A stretch of DNA of 6,730 bases from Cyanobacteria bacterium T3Sed10_344R1 (GCA_003566335.1 PXDR01000559.1:1-6730), one strand, 5' to 3'. Numbered from the stretch's first letter, positions 1-5,523 are shown. Translations and numbers: made by a program. The notes: generated by a model from the sequence alone, not told the origin.

Positions 1-131
1 GCAACGGCTTAACGGTTCGTAATCATTAAGACAGTGAACTCGGAAAACTAAGATCGCCATTTATCAAGGCTTTTGGGCGGTGCAAAATCAATGCATACAG
101 AAAATTATTTGTCAACCTGCGAAATGACGGT

Positions 132-533
132 TTGATCATTGGTGGCTATGCGGTGGCACTGCATGGCTACCCTCGCTACACAAAAGACATTGATATTTGG
201 GTTGAAATGTCGTCTGATAATGCGGTGCGATTGTTGGCGGCACTAACACAGTTTGGCTTTGCCTCCCTGGATTTGCAGGCTGAGGACTTTATGGCTCCGA
301 ACCAAGTCATTCAGTTGGGTTATCCACCGAACCGCATTGATCTATTAACAACTCCGGATGGAGTTGACTTTGAAACTGCTTACCGAACCAAACTTGTGGT
401 TGAAATATCGGGAGTGCAGGTCAACTTCATTGATTTGGAAAATCTGCGAATTAACAAGCGAGCATCAGGGCGGCTACAAGATCTCGCTGACTTAGAGAAT
501 CTAGCAGACTCACCTCAGGATTATTCGCAGTAG
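132..533 (+). CDS. MNT-type nucleotidyltransferase, N-terminus probably degraded
   Basis: This encodes a small protein of the minimal nucleotidyltransferase fold (MNT/DUF6036-like). What is seen: the glycine motif IIGGYAVALHG at residues 2-12, then RYTKDIDIWV (about 15-24) with the Asp-X-Asp metal pair, a later acidic position in NRIDLLTT, and the C-terminal signature NKRASGRLQDLADLENL. In such proteins these residues bind nucleotide and metal. Some family members are antitoxins or modifiers of HEPN partners, but no HEPN gene is visible here, so the role is unknown. The TTG start at 132 is only the first possible initiator close to the conserved core. No Shine-Dalgarno sequence precedes it, and the usual N-terminal helix of roughly 15-20 residues is missing. 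The frame is open upstream from position 30 without ATG or GTG, and codons 102-131 read KLFVNLRNDG, resembling the missing helix with a few residues lost. It may be a pseudogene. Family assignment is fairly sure; functionality is not. Confidence 0.62.
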   Translation: MIIGGYAVALHGYPRYTKDIDIWVEMSSDNAVRLLAALTQFGFASLDLQAEDFMAPNQVIQLGYPPNRIDLLTTPDGVDFETAYRTKLVVEISGVQVNFIDLENLRINKRASGRLQDLADLENLADSPQDYSQ

Positions 534-544
534 CCTGTCCAAGG

Positions 545-586
545 CGGGCAACTCGCAGCCCGTTGGGGCGGCGTACCTGGCCCCAG
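545..586 (+). terminator. two tandem hairpins after the nucleotidyltransferase
   Basis: Two GC-rich inverted repeats begin 11 bases after the stop codon. The first pairs CGGGC (545-549) with GCCCG (558-562). The second pairs TGGGGC (564-569) with GCCCCA (580-585), with a possible extra T-G pair outside it. No T-run follows on the plus strand, so this is not a classic intrinsic terminator, but the position suggests 3'-end formation or mRNA stabilisation. That function is inferred. Confidence 0.4.
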
Positions 587-626
587 CCGACAGAAAAAGA
601 AAGGGAGTGGCCGGGTGGAAATCTAA

Positions 627-655
627 AGAACTTGGGGGGGAGAACTTGGGGGGGG
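627..655 (+). repeat. tandem G-rich direct repeat, two units
   Basis: The unit AGAACTTGGGGGGG (627-640) is repeated at once at 641-655 with one extra G. It lies just left of the G-quadruplex motif and belongs to the same G-rich strand. The G homopolymers of 7 and 8 bases would be prone to slippage. Confidence 0.7.
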
Positions 656-662
656 AATAAGT

Positions 663-679
663 GGGTGGGGTGGGTGGGG
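663..679 (+). other. canonical G-quadruplex motif
   Basis: GGGTGGGGTGGGTGGGG has four G-tracts of 3-4 separated by single T loops. This is the classic pattern for a very stable parallel quadruplex in DNA or RNA. It lies between two convergent genes, the nucleotidyltransferase on plus and tRNA-Gly on minus. The motif is read directly; folding in vivo is an inference. Confidence 0.75.
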
Positions 680-848
680 TGATGAGGTAAGTATCTTCAC
701 ATCTTGCACCTTGACATTAGAAGAGAGTTGGGGGTCAGGTTACAGATCCTGAAAGCCCCAAAACCCTTACTATGCTTGGGATTGCGTAAGTATGACTGAG
801 TGGAAGCTAATCCTTTAAAAAAGGAAAGTTAATTCTTTAAAACAAAAA

Positions 849-920
849 AGCGGGTGATGAGACTCGAACTCACGACATTCAGCTTGGGAAGCTGACGTTC
901 TACCACTGAACTACACCCGC
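849..920 (-). tRNA. trnG: tRNA-Gly, anticodon CCC
   Basis: Read on the minus strand this is a complete 72-nt cloverleaf. The acceptor stem GCGGGTG pairs with CACCCGC, and the D-stem is GTTC/GAAC. The anticodon stem TCAGC/GCTGA closes the loop TTCCCAA, giving anticodon CCC at positions 34-36. The T-arm GTGAG-TTCGAGT-CTCAT carries the TTCGA motif, and the discriminator base is T. Glycine identity fits the C35-C36 anticodon bases. CCC reads only the GGG codon, so a second isoacceptor elsewhere must read the others. The CCA end is not encoded and must be added after transcription, as is usual in cyanobacteria. A T-run follows the 3' end directly and may help termination. No clear promoter was recognised to its right. 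Confidence 0.96.
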
Positions 921-952
921 GTTGGCGCTTGTTGACGTTGAGCCAGAGACGC

Positions 953-1012
953 TTAGCTAGGATAACAAACTTTAGTCCCCAGGCGCGATCGCAATTCAGC
1001 CCGTCTAGCTAA
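953..1012. repeat. 8-bp inverted repeat upstream of tRNA-Gly
   Basis: TTAGCTAG (953-960) is matched by its exact reverse complement CTAGCTAA (1005-1012), with 44 bases between them including a HIP1 octamer at 985-992. It lies 33-92 bases upstream of the tRNA 5' end, where a promoter should be. It could be an operator or chance: both arms contain the self-complementary core TAGCTA, which makes accidental matches easier. Confidence 0.3.
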
Positions 1013-1172
1013 AACCCGTTGCTTGCCGCTCAAGTCTGCCAGAGGAGGGAGAGAGACCTGCTACCCCTGGTAGAGATGCGATCGCACGTCACCAGCCATA
1101 CTCAGGGCTAGGTGCAAAAAACAAACCGCCAAAACATACTCAGCGCTGGCGCTCAATGCGCTCTAGTGCCCT

Positions 1173-1179
1173 AAGGAGG
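1173..1179 (+). promoter_or_regulatory. strong Shine-Dalgarno for the GlsB-like gene
   Basis: AAGGAGG, a near-perfect anti-16S match, ends 13 bases before the ATG at 1193. The spacing is a little long but supports that ATG over any other start. Two 9-bp copies of CATACTCAG (1097-1105 and 1135-1143) lie upstream; no convincing -35/-10 pair was found. Confidence 0.7.
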
Positions 1180-1192
1180 CTACAGAACTTAA

Positions 1193-1474
1193 ATGGAAAT
1201 TTTAATTTTATTGGTGATTGCGGCTATCTGTGGCGCGATCGGTCAGTCTTTGGCGGGGTATACCGCTGGTGGCTGCATTATCTCTACGATCGTGGGTTTG
1301 ATGGGAGCCTACATTGGCACTGCGATCGCCCGAAACCTGCAGCTCCCCGAAATTCTCCCCATCTCCATCGGCGGCAACCCCTTCCCCATCGTCTGGGCGA
1401 TCATTGGTTCCGCTGTCCTGTCAGCCATTCTGGGTCTACTCAGCCGCACTTTTGGCGGACGGCGACGGCTGTAA
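1193..1474 (+). CDS. GlsB/YeaQ/YmgE family small membrane protein
   Basis: This 93-residue, very hydrophobic protein has three predicted membrane spans, at about residues 2-22, 26-46 and 64-84. The glycine-rich second span (AGGCIISTIVGLMGAYIG) and the third (PIVWAIIGSAVLSAILGLL) match the transglycosylase-associated family, named GlsB in enterococci and YeaQ/YmgE in enterobacteria. Members are induced by general or envelope stress in several bacteria; the molecular function is not established and the 'transglycosylase-associated' label is historical. The C-terminus is basic (GGRRRL), suggesting a cytoplasmic tail. Length is slightly above the usual 80-90 because of an extra segment, NLQLPEILPISIGGNP, between spans 2 and 3. 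The gene is probably monocistronic: the tRNA upstream runs the other way and a terminator follows. A longer frame overlapping it (1156-1602) encodes nothing recognisable and is a shadow. Confidence 0.88.
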   Translation: MEILILLVIAAICGAIGQSLAGYTAGGCIISTIVGLMGAYIGTAIARNLQLPEILPISIGGNPFPIVWAIIGSAVLSAILGLLSRTFGGRRRL

Positions 1475-1539
1475 CTCTGGGCGAGCTCCAGACGAGGGCC
1501 AGACAAGAGCCAGTCAAGGTTTATCGACCAGTTGCCTTC

Positions 1540-1572
1540 CGAGGCTCCGCCGACGGTGGAGCTCGTTTGTTT
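1540..1572 (+). terminator. intrinsic terminator after the GlsB-like gene
   Basis: GCTCCGCC (1544-1551) pairs with GGTGGAGC (1555-1562), with one G-T pair, around a GAC loop. The stem continues below a single bulged G through CGA (1540-1542) pairing with TCG (1563-1565). TTTGTTT (1566-1572) follows directly. Stem, short loop and T-rich tail make a good factor-independent terminator 65 bases after the stop codon. Confidence 0.8.
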
Positions 1573-1620
1573 ACCCCACGTTCAGCAGGTTTCGGCGTTT
1601 GAGGGCGGAGAACAGTAGTT

Positions 1621-1659
1621 CTTAAGGTGGGTTTTCCCTATCGCTTCCCCCACCTAAAG
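1621..1659. repeat. inverted repeat beyond the terminator
   Basis: AGGTGGG (1625-1631) pairs with CCCACCT (1649-1655). After one A-A mismatch the pairing extends with CTT (1621-1623) against AAG (1657-1659), giving ten pairs around a 17-base loop. No T-run follows on plus. It could be a second plus-strand stop signal or a relic; the function is unknown. Confidence 0.45.
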
Positions 1660-1935
1660 TCGTCATGATAAGGCAAGGGCGCAAACCTCCAGTCTCATAG
1701 CCCCGTAACCCTATTAATAAGGAAAGAAACCGAGCCTAGGCCATCCCGGATTGTCCATTGCTCAACCAAGTGTTTAGCTGTACTCCATCCCTTTACGAAA
1801 TCCAAGAACTGGGGTACTGTGTAGACACAACTCATAACCACTTCGACTTTTGAGCGGTTTAGTTAAAAGTTGCCGCCCGTTCAAGAACTTCTTCGTGATC
1901 GGTCTCCCCCCTGGGCTGGCGAGACGGAAGCAGCA

Positions 1936-1959
1936 GTTTTAGCTGAGGTTTTAGCTGAG
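1936..1959. repeat. perfect 12-bp tandem duplication
   Basis: GTTTTAGCTGAG occurs twice head to tail, at 1936-1947 and 1948-1959. It lies in the gene-free region, so it is probably a replication-slippage product. Confidence 0.8.
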
Positions 1960-2137
1960 ACTGTGGGCACACTTGAGTTAAGACGCTTCAGGGTTACCTA
2001 TCGCTCCTGCACAACGCCGTCCCTAGCGATTCATTTCCAACCAGGCTGTGACGAAAGCTTGATAGGAAAGACACATTGAGGTCACTTTGGGTCGTTATCG
2101 TTCGTTGTAAATCATCTCTACCGCTCCTGACTCTATT

Positions 2138-2179
2138 GATGGTGGAGAGACGCTGAGAACACGGTACTGATTCACCATC
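2138..2179. repeat. inverted repeat (hairpin candidate)
   Basis: GATGGTG (2138-2144) pairs with CACCATC (2173-2179). The pairing can extend inward by one G-T and one A-T pair. The loop is about 24 bases. It is the first of the series of possible hairpins that fills the 3' half of the gene-free region. Confidence 0.4.
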
Positions 2180-2309
2180 CCAAGTTCACTGTTACAAGCT
2201 TAAGCCAAAGGTAGGTCAATGATGATAGTAGCAACATATCTAGATATCTCTTGATCCGGTGCTAAACCGTCAAGACCCAAGTTTAAAGCCCTAGCCCAAG
2301 CGCTTAAAC

Positions 2310-2359
2310 AGTTGAGGCGAACTAGCTGGGTATAGCGCCAGGCTAGACATCCCTCAACT
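2310..2359 (+). ncRNA. nested hairpin, candidate structured RNA element
   Basis: The outer stem AGTTGAGG (2310-2317) pairs perfectly with CCTCAACT (2352-2359). Inside it CTAG-CTGG (2322-2329) pairs with CCAG (2338-2341) and CTAG (2343-2346), leaving one bulged G and an 8-base apical loop. Two eight-pair helices joined by an internal loop within 50 bases are unlikely by chance and look like folded RNA. A terminator-like hairpin follows at 2389-2409. The family is not recognised and the strand is inferred from that downstream hairpin. It could be part of a small RNA or of the sigma-factor leader. Confidence 0.35.
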
Positions 2360-2388
2360 CACTGATTGCCTTGATTTACGCGCTGTTT

Positions 2389-2409
2389 CGGGCACATTGG
2401 CCGATTTTT
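2389..2409 (+). terminator. weak terminator-like hairpin with T5
   Basis: C-[bulged G]-GGC (2389-2393) pairs with GCCG (2400-2403) around a 6-base loop, and T2388-A2404 adds one pair. TTTTT (2405-2409) follows. The stem is short, so this is a tentative call. Confidence 0.35.
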
Positions 2410-2415
2410 ACCGTC

Positions 2416-2443
2416 TAAGTTTCATAAGCCAAACTTAACTTTT
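2416..2443 (+). terminator. A/T-rich hairpin followed by T4
   Basis: TAAGTTT (2416-2422) pairs perfectly with AAACTTA (2431-2437) around an 8-base loop. ACTTTT (2438-2443) comes next. The geometry is that of an intrinsic terminator but the stem is weak (one G-C pair). It may act with the hairpin just before it. Confidence 0.35.
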
Positions 2444-2510
2444 GAGTTCCCAGTTCTGAGGGTGTAGTCATGAAAATCAAGTAGCGATAAAAAACGGTTG
2501 GTCGGGCTAA

Positions 2511-2526
2511 ACCATGCCCTCATGGT
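2511..2526. repeat. short perfect hairpin
   Basis: ACCATG (2511-2516) and CATGGT (2521-2526) are exact reverse complements around the tetraloop CCCT. It lies about 190 bases before the sigma-factor start and could be part of its leader. Confidence 0.4.
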
Positions 2527-2546
2527 CTTCAATCATAACGATTGAC

Positions 2547-2567
2547 GAGTCGGTTGAAGAGTCGGTT
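2547..2567. repeat. 9-bp direct repeat with 12-bp period
   Basis: GAGTCGGTT occurs at 2547-2555 and again at 2559-2567, separated by GAA. The period equals that of the duplication at 1936-1959, but the sequences are unrelated. Confidence 0.6.
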
Positions 2568-2704
2568 TCTTCTAAACCCTGGATCGCCGGTTGTGCCCGC
2601 TTTATTTTCTCTGATGGTGGCCTAGGTTACAGACTGCATCCACCCTCCAAGTTTCGATGTCCCCTCCCATTGCCGTCCGTTAGGTAATGGTCAGCATTTT
2701 CAGC

Positions 2705-2708
2705 GGAG
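2705..2708 (+). promoter_or_regulatory. ribosome binding site deciding the sigma-factor start
   Basis: GGAG ends 10 bases before ATG 2719 but only 4 bases before the in-frame TTG at 2713. The spacing favours the ATG, giving a protein that begins MAKVATPK. Confidence 0.55.
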
Positions 2709-2718
2709 ACGATTGATT

Positions 2719-3714
2719 ATGGCTAAAGTAGCAACTCCGAAAACTAAGCGCACCAAGGCAGCTAAGCCGCTGTTTACAGCTGATGCTGTGCGGGCTTATC
2801 TGCACGAGATTGGTCGCGTGCCGCTGCTGACCCACGAAGAAGAAATTGTGCTCGGTAAGCAGGTGCAGCAAATGATGGCTCTGCTGGAGGTTAAGGCAAC
2901 CCTGCAGGAACAGTTAGAGGCTGAGCCCTCTGAAGCAGCCTGGGCCGAAGCAGCCAGCCTGTCCGTGGCTGACTTGCAGCACCAGCTTCTCCATGGCCAG
3001 CGGGCTAAGCGCAAGATGCTTGAGGCGAACTTGCGCCTGGTCGTTGCGATCGCAAAGAAATATCAAAAGCGCAACCTAGAGTTCCTGGACTTGATCCAAG
3101 AAGGCACCCTGGGCCTAGAGCGCGGCGTTGAGAAATTTGACCCCACCAAGGGCTACAAGTTCTCCACCTACGCCTACTGGTGGATTCGTCAGGCCATTAC
3201 CCGTGCGATCGCCCAGCAAGCCCGCACCATTCGCCTGCCCATCCACATCACCGAAAAGCTGAACAAAATCAAGCGGGTACAGCGAGAGCTGTCCCAGTCC
3301 TTGGGCCGCAGCCCCAACCCCACCGAAATTGCCGAGTCTCTAGAACTAGAACCGGCCCAAATTCGGGAATACCTGACCATGGCTCGCCAGCCCATCTCCT
3401 TGGATGTGCGGATTGGCGACAACCAAGACACCGAACTGCAAGAGCTTCTGGAAGACGACGCTGCGTCTCCCGAAGACTTCACGGTGCAAGAGTCCCTGCG
3501 GCAAGACATCCGCAACATGCTCTCTGACCTCACCCCGCAACAGCAGGAGGTGATCACCCTACGATTCGGCCTCAACGACGGCCATGAACTGTCCCTGGCC
3601 AAAGTCGGTCAGCGGATGAACATCAGCCGGGAGCGAGTCCGCCAGCTTGAACAGCAGGCCCTCAAGCACCTTCGCCGCCGCAAGAGCAACATCCGAGGCT
3701 ACCTCGCCAGCTAA
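2719..3714 (+). CDS. group 2 sigma-70 factor (cyanobacterial RpoD-like)
   Basis: An RNA polymerase sigma subunit of 331 residues from ATG 2719. The short basic N-terminus (MAKVATPKTKRTKAAK) replaces region 1.1 of the primary sigma, which marks it as group 2. Region 1.2 spans about 18-52 (DAVRAYLHEIGRVPLLTHEEEI). Region 2 spans about 97-168, with the core-binding DLIQEG segment (124-129) and the promoter-opening and -10-reading stretch TYAYWWIRQAITRAIAQQ. Region 3 follows from about 176. Region 4 is about 266-319, with the -35 helix-turn-helix LAKVGQRMNISRERVRQLEQQA at 293-314. All key segments are intact, so it should recognise consensus-type promoters. In cyanobacteria such sigmas adjust transcription to light, carbon, nitrogen or stress. 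It resembles SigB/SigD-type proteins, but I cannot say which. Over 1.1 kb without genes precedes it and two hairpins separate it from pyrG. The alternative TTG start at 2713 would add two residues. Confidence 0.95.
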   Translation: MAKVATPKTKRTKAAKPLFTADAVRAYLHEIGRVPLLTHEEEIVLGKQVQQMMALLEVKATLQEQLEAEPSEAAWAEAASLSVADLQHQLLHGQRAKRKMLEANLRLVVAIAKKYQKRNLEFLDLIQEGTLGLERGVEKFDPTKGYKFSTYAYWWIRQAITRAIAQQARTIRLPIHITEKLNKIKRVQRELSQSLGRSPNPTEIAESLELEPAQIREYLTMARQPISLDVRIGDNQDTELQELLEDDAASPEDFTVQESLRQDIRNMLSDLTPQQQEVITLRFGLNDGHELSLAKVGQRMNISRERVRQLEQQALKHLRRRKSNIRGYLAS

Positions 3715-3731
3715 ACCGGTGACAGCAAAAT

Positions 3732-3755
3732 CTAGCTCGCTTTCAAGCCAGCTAG
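3732..3755 (+). terminator. first hairpin after the sigma factor
   Basis: CTAGCT (3732-3737) pairs with AGCTAG (3750-3755). After one C-C mismatch, GC (3739-3740) pairs with GC (3747-3748) around the loop TTTCAA. It starts 18 bases after the stop codon and has no T-run. It is probably 3'-end structure of the sigma mRNA. Confidence 0.45.
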
Positions 3756-3759
3756 CGCC

Positions 3760-3793
3760 CAACAGGCAGACGGCTCACCCCGCCTGCCTGTTG
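3760..3793 (+). terminator. second, strong hairpin between sigma factor and pyrG
   Basis: CAACAGGCAG (3760-3769) pairs perfectly over ten bases with CTGCCTGTTG (3784-3793). Inside, after an A-C mismatch, CGG (3771-3773) pairs with CCG (3780-3782) around CTCACC. No T-run follows, so the mechanism is unclear. It lies 45 bases after the sigma stop and 74 before the pyrG start, where it could end the sigma transcript or act in a pyrG leader. Confidence 0.55.
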
Positions 3794-3867
3794 TCGTAGA
3801 TACCCGCCCTGCCCCCGTGGCACAATGAACGGGTTCTTCTTCTCCAGGTCAGGCGGCAGCCAGGGTT

Positions 3868-5523
3868 ATGACTAAGTTTGTCTTTGTGACGGGTGGCGTG
3901 GTGTCCAGTATTGGGAAAGGCATTGTCGCCGCTAGCTTGGGGCGTTTGCTCAAGTCCCAGGGCTACTCTGTTTCGATTCTCAAGTTGGATCCTTACATCA
4001 ACGTAGACCCCGGCACCATGAGTCCGTTTCAGCACGGGGAAGTGTTTGTCACCGAAGACGGGGCCGAAACTGACCTGGACTTGGGCCACTACGAGCGCTT
4101 CACCGATACCTCCATGTCTCGGCTGAACAGCGTCACCACCGGGTCAATCTATCAGTCGGTGATTAACAAAGAGCGCCGGGGAGACTACGAAGGGGGCACG
4201 GTGCAGGTGATTCCCCACATCACCACCGAAATCAAGCAGCGGATCCACCGGGTGGCCCGCAACACCAGTCCTGACGTGGTGATTACCGAGATCGGCGGCA
4301 CCGTGGGCGACATTGAGTCCCTGCCGTTTCTAGAAGCTATCCGCCAGTTTCGCAAAGACGTGGGCCGTCGCAATGTGGTTTACATGCACGTCACCCTGCT
4401 GCCCTGGATTGCCTCGGCTGGGGAAATGAAAACGAAGCCCACCCAGCACTCGGTCAAGGAACTGCGCTCCATCGGCATTCAGCCGGATGTCTTGGTGTGT
4501 CGCAGTGAGCGCCCCGTGGCTCGCCATATTAAAGAAAAGCTCTCAGAGTTTTGTGATGTGCCGGTGGAATGCGTCATCACCTCCCAAGATGCCAAGAGCA
4601 TCTACGAGGTGCCCCTCAACCTCGAAAAAGAAGGGATGGCCTACCAGGTGGCGGAATTATTGCAGCTCGAACATCGTCAGCCCAACTTAGACCACTGGCG
4701 GACGCTAGTAGAGCGGCTGTATAGTCCTACGCGCCAGCTCAAGGTGGCGATTGTCGGTAAGTACGTCAGCCTAAATGACGCCTATCTGTCGGTAGTTGAG
4801 GCGTTAATTCACGCTGGGATCAGCATTCAAGCCGCCCTAGAAATCTGCTGGATCAGTTCTGAAGACATTGAGCGGGACGGCCCCGCCGCCCACCTAAAAG
4901 ACGTGGCCGGGGTGATTGTGCCCGGCGGGTTTGGCACCCGAGGGGTAGACGGCAAAGTCCAGGCGATCCGCTACGTGCGGGAAAATAAAGTGCCGTTTTT
5001 GGGCCTTTGTCTGGGGATGCAGTGCTCGGTGGTAGAGTGGGGGCGCAATATTGCCCACATGGCTGACGCCAGCAGCTCAGAGTTTGACCCTGAGACGCCG
5101 AACCCGGTGATTAACCTGTTGCCAGAGCAGCAAGACGTGGTTGACCTCGGCGGCACCATGCGCCTGGGGCTGTATCCCTGCCGTCTGGGCACAGATACCC
5201 TGGCTCGCCAGCTTTATGGCAAGGAAGTGGTCTACGAGCGGCACCGCCACCGCTACGAGTTCAATAACGCCTACCGCAATACCTTTGTCGATACTGGCTA
5301 TGTGGTCAGCGGCACCTCCCCAGATGGACGCTTGGTAGAAATTATTGAGCTGCCGGAGCATCCGTTCTTTTTGGCCACTCAGTTTCACCCTGAGTTTCAG
5401 TCTCGCCCGAGCGCGCCCCACCCACTGTTTGTCGGCTTTATTCAGGCGGTGGCCCAAACTCAGCCTGAGCCGATTGCCCCCAATGGTGAGGCTAAACTTC
5501 AGCCCCTAGGAGCTGAATCGTGA
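3868..5523 (+). CDS. pyrG: CTP synthase (glutamine-hydrolysing)
   Basis: Makes CTP from UTP, ATP and glutamine, the last step of de novo pyrimidine nucleotide synthesis, in the cytoplasm. At 551 residues it has normal full length. The N-terminal synthase domain (about 1-267) opens with the near-invariant KFVFVTGGVVSSIGKG, whose P-loop lysine is K17. It continues with KLDPYINVDPGTMSPFQHGEVFVTEDGAETDLDLGHYERF, including D71 of the Mg/ATP site, then EIGGTVGDIES with E141 and the UTP-site segment KTKPTQHSVKELRSIGIQPD. The C-terminal class I glutamine amidotransferase domain (about 291-530) carries the oxyanion motif PGGFGTRG and nucleophile C381 in GLCLGMQC. H507 and E509 in QFHPEF complete the triad. 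The start is fixed by conservation, since the Shine-Dalgarno match is weak (CAGGG close to the ATG). The enzyme is normally controlled by CTP feedback and GTP activation. It overlaps the next gene by four bases. Confidence 0.98.
   Translation: MTKFVFVTGGVVSSIGKGIVAASLGRLLKSQGYSVSILKLDPYINVDPGTMSPFQHGEVFVTEDGAETDLDLGHYERFTDTSMSRLNSVTTGSIYQSVINKERRGDYEGGTVQVIPHITTEIKQRIHRVARNTSPDVVITEIGGTVGDIESLPFLEAIRQFRKDVGRRNVVYMHVTLLPWIASAGEMKTKPTQHSVKELRSIGIQPDVLVCRSERPVARHIKEKLSEFCDVPVECVITSQDAKSIYEVPLNLEKEGMAYQVAELLQLEHRQPNLDHWRTLVERLYSPTRQLKVAIVGKYVSLNDAYLSVVEALIHAGISIQAALEICWISSEDIERDGPAAHLKDVAGVIVPGGFGTRGVDGKVQAIRYVRENKVPFLGLCLGMQCSVVEWGRNIAHMADASSSEFDPETPNPVINLLPEQQDVVDLGGTMRLGLYPCRLGTDTLARQLYGKEVVYERHRHRYEFNNAYRNTFVDTGYVVSGTSPDGRLVEIIELPEHPFFLATQFHPEFQSRPSAPHPLFVGFIQAVAQTQPEPIAPNGEAKLQPLGAES
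5508..5512 (+). promoter_or_regulatory. ribosome binding site inside the pyrG end
   Basis: AGGAG lies within the last codons of pyrG, 7 bases before GTG 5520. This ideal spacing selects the GTG start over ATG 5532, which would be 19 bases away. Confidence 0.65.

Larger units (their letters stand above)
534..848. other. intergenic region between convergent genes
   Basis: No credible coding frame is seen in these 315 bases. They hold the two hairpins at 545-586, the G-rich repeat and quadruplex motif at 627-679, and a small A/T-rich inverted repeat, TCCTTT/AAAGGA, near 811-825. On the minus strand the last one lies 24 bases beyond the tRNA 3' end and could help end its transcription, though no T-run follows it in that direction. 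Confidence 0.6.
1573..2718. other. about 1.15 kb without a recognisable protein gene
   Basis: Stop codons interrupt all six frames. The only sizeable frame (1870-2079, TTG start, 69 codons) has no ribosome site and no family resemblance. No GCGATCGC octamer occurs here. The region looks more A/T-rich than the flanking genes. It holds inverted repeats at 1621-1659, 2138-2179, 2310-2359, 2389-2409, 2416-2443 and 2511-2526, a 12-bp palindrome ATATCTAGATAT at 2236-2247, and tandem repeats at 1936-1959 and 2547-2567. I looked for RNase P RNA, tmRNA, SRP RNA and 6S RNA hallmarks and did not find them. It may be a long leader of the sigma gene, a structured RNA, or decayed DNA. No promoter for the sigma gene could be assigned with confidence. 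Confidence 0.6.

Noticed and set aside
1156..1602. 148-codon frame overlapping the GlsB-like gene
   Set aside because: It has no family resemblance and an unusual composition. The overlapping 93-residue frame has a strong ribosome site and clear membrane spans, so this is a shadow.
1917..1947. GGCGAGACGGAAGCAGCAG resembles the GGAA loop and AGCAG of bacterial SRP RNA
   Set aside because: The stem bases around the GGAA do not pair properly and the long flanking helix of SRP RNA is absent.
1870..2079. 69-codon frame with a TTG start (MPPVQELLRDRSPP...)
   Set aside because: No ribosome site, no recognisable family, and it spans a tandem 12-bp duplication that merely yields VLAEVLAE. More likely chance.
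1735..2626. CCTAGGCCA near 1735 and its reverse complement near 2618, possible ends of a decayed mobile element
   Set aside because: A 9-bp match is expected by chance in a kilobase, the core CCTAGG is self-complementary, the flanks do not match, and no transposase remnant was seen.
3189..3602. 137-codon minus-strand frame opposite the sigma factor
   Set aside because: It is antisense to highly conserved sigma-70 regions 2-4, is rich in Ser, Arg and Cys, and is a typical shadow of a GC-rich gene.
3791..3826. TTGTCG and CACAAT as a pyrG -35/-10 pair
   Set aside because: The spacing of 24 bases is far from the usual 16-18, and the -10 match is poor.
5077..5457. 126-codon minus-strand frame opposite pyrG
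   Set aside because: It is antisense to the conserved glutaminase domain, with no own ribosome site or family motifs.
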